Shown: positions 49,003 to 54,345 of the stretch, piece by piece
How positions within the stretch are numbered: position 1 is the stretch's first letter
How the letters are laid out: each line of letters begins with the position of its first letter
Assembly (NCBI GenBank): GCA_020248665.1
Contig: JADCHE010000044.1
Span: 1-54,345, forward strand
Direction: 5' to 3'
From: Burkholderiales bacterium
Lineage (GTDB): Bacteria > Pseudomonadota > Gammaproteobacteria > Burkholderiales > Burkholderiaceae_E
DNA length: 54,345 nucleotides
The notes under the pieces: model-generated
Database searches by the model: none
Told to the model about the DNA's origin: nothing
The model's input: the letters and a program-made list of their open reading frames with translations, nothing else
Program-made: the position numbers and the translations under genes

Positions 49003-50792
49003 ACCACCCGACCTTCCTTCACGGTCTCGAGCACCGGGATGTCCTTGATCGTGCGCGGCGGTACCTTCAGCGGGTTGGCGCCGAGGATCACCAGGTCGGC
49101 GAGCTTGCCGGGCTCGAGCGTGCCCTTGGTGCCTTCCTCCTTGATCTGGTAGGCGGCCATCGAGGTCACCGCCTGCAGCGCCACGTACGGCGACACGCGC
49201 TCGGCGGGGCCGACGACCTGGCCGCTCGCGGTGGTCCGGTTCACGCCGGCGTCGACGAGCGCGAGGATCCAGGGCTGCGGCGAGACCGGCGCGTCGTGCG
49301 AGAACGTGAACGGCAGCCCCTTGCGCGCCAGCGTGTTGGCCGCCAGCGAGCGATAGGCGCGCTCCCTGCCCCACATCTTCACGACCGCATCGCCGCCCGT
49401 GACGATCGAGGAGGTGAGGAAGCTCGGCACCGCGCCCACGGCCTTCATCCGCTCGATCTGGTCGGACCGCATGTAGGTCCCGTGGACGAACACCGGCCGG
49501 TGATCGGCGCGGCCGTGGCGGGCGATGGCCCGCTCGATCGCCCGCAACGCCTGCTCGACCGCCGCGTCGCCGTTCATGTGCAGGTTGATCTGCACGCCGC
49601 TGGTCCAGTACCTGTCGAACGCCGCTTCGACGACCTCGTCCGGAATCTGGCGGAACCCGCTGTAGGTGCCGGCCTTGCCGGGCGGGTTCGTGCTGTAGGG
49701 CTGCGTGAACCACGCGGTGTCGAGGCTGCCGTCGAGCCAGAACTTGATCCCGCCGAGGCGCACGCGGTTCACGTAGCGGGTGTCGAGATCGGCCCGGGCG
49801 GCGAGCAGCCGCTCGCGCGCGCCGCCGCCCGCCGAGCGGGCCCGGTCGACGATCGCGCCCTGGCGTGCCTCGATGCGCCCGGTCGGCGCGTCGGCGTAGT
49901 CGCGGCGCACCTCGGCCGCGGCCTTCGCCACGGCGTCGACGGTGCTGTCCTTCGAGCAGACGTAGAGGTCGATCGGCAGCAGCTGGCGGTCGATCGCGTT
50001 GCGAACCAGGTCGACGTCGTCGTCGCCGAGCCCCACGCCGCAGTCCATCGCGGTGGTCTGCCCGTAGCTCATCCACAGCCGGGCCGCTTCGATCGCGACC
50101 CGGTCGGCGAGCTCGCCGGTGAACGGAGGACGGCGGCGCCTGAGCGCGTTCAGCGCGGTCTCCTCGAGCGGGCCGGCGAGCGAGCGGCCGTCGGCCTTGC
50201 GGGCGAACGAGCCCCCCTCGGGATCGGGCGTCGATGCGTCGATGCCGGCCGCGCGGTACGCCGCGGAATTCGCAGAGCCGAGGTGCCCGGAGCTGTCCAC
50301 GATCAGCACCGGCCGATCGGCCGACACCGCGTCGAGCTCCTCGATCGTCGGAGCGCGGCCTTCCTTCAGGCTGCGCGCGCCGTAGCCGAACCCGACGATC
50401 CACGCGCCCTCGGGGACCTTGGGCACGTGCGCCTTCATCCGCGCGAGCAGATCGGCCACGTCCCGGGCGCCGAACAGGTCCGCGTCCATCGGGTTCTTGC
50501 CGAAGTAGACCATGTGCCCGTGGGTGTCGATGAAGCCGGGCAGCAGGGTGCGGCCCTTCAGGTCGATCACCTCGGTGGCGGGGCCCTTCAGCCGCATCAC
50601 CGCGTCGCGCGCGCCCACCGCGGCGATCCTGCCGTCGCGGATCGCGAGCGCCTGCGCATACGCGGGCTTGGAGCCCTTCATCGTCAGGATGTCGCCGCCG
50701 ACGTAGATCGTCTGGACAGGCTGCGCAAGCGCGGCGGCGCACGCGAGCGCGAGCGGGACGGCGAGCGCGCCGCGGGTGACGGTCCGGATCAT
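48984..50792 (-). CDS. Secreted metal-dependent amidohydrolase (YtcJ-like, amidohydrolase 3 family)
   Basis: 602 residues from ATG 50792. Sec signal MIRTVTRGALAVPLALACAAALAQ. The metal-site His pair is in LLPGFIDTHGHMVYFG; the central Lys-like segment is GGIKFWLDGSLDTAWF; further ligands are in INLHMNGDAAVEQALR and RPVFVHGTYM; the distal Asp is in FTFSHDAPVSPQPW. LEPGKLADLVILGANPL is the usual C-terminal strand. A 30-residue Arg/Ala-rich insert (about 305-335) precedes the GGIKFW strand. Exported YtcJ-type enzymes hydrolyse amide or formyl bonds of unknown compounds. The porin gene upstream may supply substrate. Confidence 0.92.
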   Translation of the reverse strand: MIRTVTRGALAVPLALACAAALAQPVQTIYVGGDILTMKGSKPAYAQALAIRDGRIAAVGARDAVMRLKGPATEVIDLKGRTLLPGFIDTHGHMVYFGKNPMDADLFGARDVADLLARMKAHVPKVPEGAWIVGFGYGARSLKEGRAPTIEELDAVSADRPVLIVDSSGHLGSANSAAYRAAGIDASTPDPEGGSFARKADGRSLAGPLEETALNALRRRRPPFTGELADRVAIEAARLWMSYGQTTAMDCGVGLGDDDVDLVRNAIDRQLLPIDLYVCSKDSTVDAVAKAAAEVRRDYADAPTGRIEARQGAIVDRARSAGGGARERLLAARADLDTRYVNRVRLGGIKFWLDGSLDTAWFTQPYSTNPPGKAGTYSGFRQIPDEVVEAAFDRYWTSGVQINLHMNGDAAVEQALRAIERAIARHGRADHRPVFVHGTYMRSDQIERMKAVGAVPSFLTSSIVTGGDAVVKMWGRERAYRSLAANTLARKGLPFTFSHDAPVSPQPWILALVDAGVNRTTASGQVVGPAERVSPYVALQAVTSMAAYQIKEEGTKGTLEPGKLADLVILGANPLKVPPRTIKDIPVLETVKEGRVVWKAGR

Positions 50793-50882
50793 GTCGGGGG
50801 CTCCTCGGGAATCGCGGATGCGACGGGGCTGGGGTCGGGACGGCGGGGAACGACGGACGTGGCGGGTCGGGCGCGGCGCCGG

Positions 50883-52407
50883 TCAGAAGCGCAGCTCCGA
50901 GGAGAGCATCAGCGCGAAGCCGTCGGCGTCGAGCCCCGTCGCGTAGACGGTGCGCCGCCACGTGCCCTCGACCGCCAGCGTCGTCTTCGGACTCGGATCC
51001 CAGAACAGGTTGACGAACGCGGTACGGTTGCTCGCGATGCCGCTGCCGGCCAGGTCGGCGGCATCGGCGCGGTCGATGCCGAAGCCCGCGTGCGAGTGCA
51101 CCGTCGGCGTCCACCACCATGCCGCCTCGCCCCAGCCGCCGCGGCTGCCGATCGCGCGCCGGGTCGCGCCCACGGTCTGGAAGATCGTGCCGAGGTAGGG
51201 CCCGAGCGCGCGCCCCTGGTAGAGCTCGCCCTGCAGCCCGAGCTGCCGGCCGATCCGCGCGCTGCCCTCGAGCGCCACCCCCGACAGCCGCGTCTCGTAC
51301 GCGGCGAACGAGTTCGCGAGATCGAAGGTGCGGAAGCGCCCGGTCGCGCCGGAGAGCCCCACCTCCCACTTGGGCCAGGGCACCCACGACCCGTCGCCGC
51401 GGGGCTCGCCCGATGCGTAGGCCACCCTCAGCTCGGCGTTCGGCACCCCGGTGTTCTCGGTCGACGCGAGCGTGGGCGGCTTGATGTTCGAGGGCAGCGC
51501 ATCGGCGAGCGCGGCCTGCACCACGAACCGGTCGGCGCCGAGGTTCACGAAGCGTTCGGCACGCACCTGCGGCTTGAACGAGTTGCCCGGATTGCCGCTG
51601 CCGGCGAACGCCGATATCCGGTCGACCATCGTCGGACCGCGCGGGCTGAACACGTCCATCTGCAGGCCGGCCGCGAAACGCCAGTCGCGGCTGGTCGCGT
51701 CGACGTAGGCGAACCCCGGGTAGAAGCCGTACTGCCCGGAGAACACGTCGCCGTCGAACAGGTACGCGAAGATCGCGCCCCCGAGCCGGAACTCGCCGAG
51801 CTGCGCGCCGTCCACGCCCACGAAGATCGACGACAGCCGCGCGTCGATCTTCGTCGTGCCCTCGCGCACGCCGGGCAGCGACGGATAGACGAGGAACGGC
51901 GTGGCGTCGGGCTGCATCCGCGCGGTGGTGGTGGTCACCGTCGTGCGCAGTCCGCCGCCGAACGTGACCCGCAGACCCTCGAAGCGCGGGCGGATCGCCT
52001 CGGGCCGCGGCACTGCGGCAGGGGCAACCGCGACGGGCGCTTCCCCACCCGTCGAGGCGGCTGCCGCGCCGGCGGCCGCAGCCGCGGCGCCCCCCCCCCG
52101 CCGGTCGGATCCTCGCCGCCAGCTCCTGCAGCCGTCGCTCCTGCTCGCGCAGCTGCGCCTGCTGTTCGCGCAGCTGCCGCTCCTGCGCGTCGAGCCGCTC
52201 GCGCTGCTCGGCGATCCGCGCCCGCAGCGCCTCGAGCTCGTCGGGAGAGGCCGGCTGCGCGACCGCGAGGGCCGACCAGCCGCCGGCCGTCGCCAGCGCT
52301 GCGCCGAAGAGCGCCGCGCGGGCTACGTCGGCCGGGCGAAACGCCCGACCCCGGTGCGCCACGGCCGCGCGCGACCGACACGTCGAGCCCGGCGCGAACG
52401 TCGCCAA
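50883..52407 (-). CDS. DcaP-like outer-membrane porin with N-terminal coiled coil, out of frame at a run of ten G
   Basis: TTG 52407 has a good ribosome site (GGGGAGAGGG); GTG 52362 is an alternative. The first part is a signal peptide (FGAALATAGGWSALAVAQ) and a Gln/Arg coiled coil (LEALRARIAEQRERLDAQER, LREQQAQLREQERRLQEL). The frame reaches a run of ten G (coding strand; 52090-52099) and would read into nonsense. With nine or twelve G it joins an Ala-rich linker and a beta-barrel of about 370 residues (FGGGLRTTVTTTTARM; FRLGGAIFAYLFDGDVFSGQY; ending SSELRF with terminal Phe). The coiled coil plus barrel recalls DcaP-type trimeric porins. As given the gene is OFF. It may be phase-variable, or the run may be miscounted. 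Confidence 0.75.
52090..52099. repeat. Homopolymer of ten C (G on the coding strand) inside the porin gene
   Basis: Ten consecutive C at 52090-52099. Porin frame is restored by any count divisible by three (9 or 12). Tracts of this length slip during replication. Confidence 0.9.
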
Positions 52408-52467
52408 CTCACCCTCTCCCCCGGGTCGACCCAGTCAGCCACGCGCAGCGTCCGCGCACGGGACCGG

Positions 52468-52492
52468 ATGGAAAAAATTGCTTTCCTGCGAT
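52468..52492. promoter_or_regulatory. Weak candidate relative of elements A and B upstream of the porin gene
   Basis: GGAAA...TTTCC inverted repeat within an A/T-rich stretch (ATGGAAAAAATTGCTTTCC), 61 bp upstream of the porin TTG. It shares ATG, the A run and CTTT with elements A and B (about 12 of the first 17 positions). Weak on its own. Confidence 0.25.
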
Positions 52493-52540
52493 CCCAGCAT
52501 CGCCGAACGCGGGTGTCGACGCGCCGCAGCCGGCGCCCGC

Positions 52541-53371
52541 TCACCGAGGGAACAGCAGCGTCGCCACCAGCCGGACACGCCAGCCGTGCGGCCCGCCCTC
52601 GGGCGATTCGAGCCAGTAGCCCACGCCCGCGCCGAGGCTGACCTTCTGCCCGCCCACGTCGAGCAGCCTGGAGGCCGAGACGTTGAGCGGGATCGACCAG
52701 GTGCGGCGCTCCCAGTCGCGGGTCGCCTCCAGGTTCGCCTGGAACGTCCACAGCGTGGGCGTGGCCCAGCTCGCGAACGGCTGCAGGTAGGTCGAGTTGA
52801 TGTCGGCCCCCTGCCCCCCGCCGACCGAGACCAGGTGGTTGGCGAGCAGGCCGTAGGTGAGCGGCCCCTGCTGGCGCAGCGCGACGCCGGTGGGCCCGAC
52901 GGCCCAGCGGTTCGCTCCGAGCAGGTCGTTCGTCGCCGTGGGCAGCAGGAAGACCGGGCCTGCGCCCCAGATCCAGCCTCCCTCGGTCGGCTTCTTCGGC
53001 GACAGGAACACGCTCTGCAGCACGTCGCCCACGCCCGTCTGCGAGCCGGCCCCCGGGAAGACGTCACGCTGACCGAGCACCGGCACGATCGTGCGCGAGA
53101 TCAGGTTCCAGTCCGCGTTGAGCTCGAACGGGACCACCGGCTGGATGTTCAGCGTGTCGCGGCTGCCGGAGCGCGCCGGCCCGATCTCGCGGTCGTGGGT
53201 GTACTGGAAAGGCAGGCTGATCAGCGCCGCGATCGGGTTGGCGAGCTTCTTCAGCAGCTCGGCGTCCCCAGCCGGCTGCGGCTGGGCCGCCGCGAGCGGC
53301 GCGATGGCGGCGACCGAGGCGGCGGCGAGCGTGCGCACTGTCCGTGCGGTGTGTCGGTTGGGGGTCGTCAT
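52541..53371 (-). CDS. Outer-membrane beta-barrel protein, MetA-pathway/transporter-like
   Basis: 276 residues from ATG 53371. Signal peptide TVRTLAAASVAAIAPLAAAQ. The mature start ELLKKLANPIAALISLPFQYTHDREIGP, then amphipathic strands (TLNIQPVVPFELNADWNLISRTIVPVLG; GVGDVLQSVFLSPKKPTEGGWIWGAGPVFLLPTAT) and an aromatic end (RVRLVATLLFPR). This is the pattern of outer-membrane proteins often annotated transporter or neuromedin U in Burkholderiales. Pore function is inferred. It is divergent from the acyl-CoA synthetase and upstream of the porin/amidohydrolase group on the same strand, separated by a 133-bp gap. Confidence 0.8.
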   Translation of the reverse strand: MTTPNRHTARTVRTLAAASVAAIAPLAAAQPQPAGDAELLKKLANPIAALISLPFQYTHDREIGPARSGSRDTLNIQPVVPFELNADWNLISRTIVPVLGQRDVFPGAGSQTGVGDVLQSVFLSPKKPTEGGWIWGAGPVFLLPTATNDLLGANRWAVGPTGVALRQQGPLTYGLLANHLVSVGGGQGADINSTYLQPFASWATPTLWTFQANLEATRDWERRTWSIPLNVSASRLLDVGGQKVSLGAGVGYWLESPEGGPHGWRVRLVATLLFPR

Positions 53372-53409
53372 GGGAGGCGGGCTCCAAGGGGGTCAGCAAC
53401 CGCGACGTC

Positions 53410-53433
53410 GGCCACGGCCACGGCCACGGTCAC
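53410..53433. repeat. Short hexanucleotide tandem repeat (GGCCAC)
   Basis: Three copies of GGCCAC and one GGTCAC, just upstream of the outer-membrane protein gene. Non-coding. Confidence 0.7.
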
Positions 53434-53492
53434 GGCAGGAGGCGACCCGTGCCGTCACGCAGTGTAGCCCGCGCGGCGACGCCGCCCGGGCA

Positions 53493-53535
53493 CATCGCAT
53501 CGCGCGCCGGAACCCCGGCGCGATGCGATGCGATG
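53493..53535. repeat. Large hairpin in the intergenic region before the acyl-CoA synthetase
   Basis: CGCGCCGG at 53503-53510 pairs with CCGGCGCG at 53515-53522 over loop AACC. After a 2-base bulge, CATCGCAT at 53493-53500 pairs with ATGCGATG at 53523-53530. The right arm continues as further GCGAT units. It is a 16-bp stem between two divergent genes, so it is not an ordinary terminator. It could be a REP-like element or act in the 5' leader. Confidence 0.65.
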
Positions 53536-53595
53536 CCCCACGCCGCGGGAGCGTCCGGTACGATTCGAGGCCCCGCGGCCCTGAGGAGACGACCC

Positions 53596-54345
53596 ATGAC
53601 GCCCGCTGCGCTGTCCTACGACCACGGCACCTCCGACGCCAGGCTGATCGGCGAGACGATCGGCAACGCCTTCGACCGCACCGTCGGCCTGCACGCCGAC
53701 CGCGAGGCGCTGGTCGTGCGCCACCAGGGCGTGCGCTGGACCTGGTCGGAACTGAAGCACCGCGTCGACGCCCTGGCTGCCGGCCTGCTGCGGCTCGGCC
53801 TCGAGCCGGGCGACCGCGTCGGCATCTGGGCACCGAACTGCTCGGAGTGGACGCTGACCCAGTTCGCCACCGCCAAGGCCGGCATGGTCCTCGTCAACAT
53901 CAACCCGGCCTACCGCCGCGCCGAGCTCGAGTACGCGCTGAACAAGGTCGAGTGCAAGGCGCTGGTGCTCGCGCCGGCGCTGAAGACCAGCGACTACCTC
54001 GCGATCGTCGCCGACCTCGCGCCCGAGCTCGCGTCGGCGACGCCCGGGCACCTGCACGCGAAGGCGCTGCCGCATCTGAAGATCGTCGTGCGCCTCGGCG
54101 ACGAGCGCACGCCCGGCATGCTGAACTTCGCCGACGTCGCCCGCGGCGGCGGCGACGCCGAGCGCGCGCGGCTCGCCGAGCTCGCGACCACGCTGCAGTT
54201 CGACGACCCGATCAACATCCAGTTCACCTCGGGCACCACCGGCTTCCCGAAGGGCGCGACGCTCACCCACCCGAACATCCTGAACAACGGCTTCTTCGTC
54301 GGCGAGGCGATCAGGCTCACGCACGAGGACCGGCTGTGCATCCCG
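53596..54345 (+). CDS. AMP-binding acyl-CoA synthetase, N-terminal part (runs off the window)
   Basis: 250 residues visible from ATG 53596 (GAGGAG 8 bases upstream); no stop before the window ends. N-terminal ANL-superfamily domain: TIGNAFDRTVGLHADREALV, YxxxN-like WTWSELKHRVDALAAGLLRLGLEPGDRVGIWAPN, AKAGMVLVNINPAYRRAELEYALNKVECKALV, and the phosphate-binding loop IQFTSGTTGFPKGATLTHPN. This is the fatty-acyl / medium-chain acyl-CoA synthetase branch. It activates a carboxylic acid with ATP and CoA. It is divergent from the outer-membrane channel gene, which could supply its substrate. Confidence 0.93.
   Translation, partial: MTPAALSYDHGTSDARLIGETIGNAFDRTVGLHADREALVVRHQGVRWTWSELKHRVDALAAGLLRLGLEPGDRVGIWAPNCSEWTLTQFATAKAGMVLVNINPAYRRAELEYALNKVECKALVLAPALKTSDYLAIVADLAPELASATPGHLHAKALPHLKIVVRLGDERTPGMLNFADVARGGGDAERARLAELATTLQFDDPINIQFTSGTTGFPKGATLTHPNILNNGFFVGEAIRLTHEDRLCIP

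Noticed and set aside
47908-52407. One 1499-residue - strand frame joining porin start, amidohydrolase region and unknown protein
   Set aside because: The amidohydrolase is clearly coded in another frame with its own start and motifs. Only the two ends of this frame are real (porin N-terminus and the unknown secreted protein).

Overview
The window is very GC-rich (roughly 70% by eye). Its gene content is typical of an environmental betaproteobacterium, most likely Burkholderiales: two Bug/TctC-type solute-binding proteins, class III CaiB-type CoA-transferases, several pyridoxal-phosphate aminotransferases and two oligopeptide-type ABC importers. No rRNA, tRNA, CRISPR array, transposase or integrase was seen. 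A DUF3987-like C-terminus at the left edge may be the end of an integrated element, but no attachment site was found.

Layout. 1-6010: the DUF3987-like fragment, a secreted SYLF/YSC84 protein split by one frameshift, an ABC-F ATPase, a histidine kinase scrap, a small lipoprotein, a class III aminotransferase, and a decayed Old-Yellow-Enzyme gene. 6082-10514: a three-gene exporter operon (ATPase, FtsX-type permease, HlyD adaptor) behind an FNR-type promoter whose geometry predicts a leaderless GTG start. 10530-11790: a gene graveyard holding a direct-repeat operator array, a start-less secreted protein, a histidine kinase broken across three frames, a YihY/BrkB stub and two tandem repeats. 12016-15060: a TfoX-like protein and a BisC-type molybdoenzyme.

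15231-24403: an IclR-headed catabolic cluster on the + strand: Bug protein, CoA-transferase, 3-mercaptopropionate-type thiol dioxygenase, two crotonase-fold proteins, second Bug protein, second CoA-transferase, aldehyde dehydrogenase. The thiol dioxygenase has the 3-His iron site and the Ser-His-Tyr triad, so I infer use of a mercapto- or sulfinocarboxylic acid. 24467-30687: TetR regulator, omega-aminotransferase, a glycine-reductase-B-like protein without selenocysteine, then a MarR-controlled VOC / flavin monooxygenase / DUF2783 operon with a perfect operator over its -10 box.

30684-45489 (- strand): two oligopeptide-type ABC import operons. The first is translationally coupled to an acetylpolyamine-amidohydrolase/histone-deacetylase-family enzyme. 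Between them lies an aminotransferase plus four-domain rhodanese pair. A 24-bp inverted-repeat element occurs twice: upstream of the aminotransferase/rhodanese pair and in the TetR/ABC intergenic region. This suggests one TetR regulon of peptide or amide import, amidase, aminotransferase and sulfurtransferase. 45674-54345: that TetR with an amidase; a secreted amidohydrolase / DcaP-like porin / unknown protein group whose porin gene is switched out of frame by a run of ten G; an outer-membrane channel-like protein; and the start of an acyl-CoA synthetase that runs off the window.
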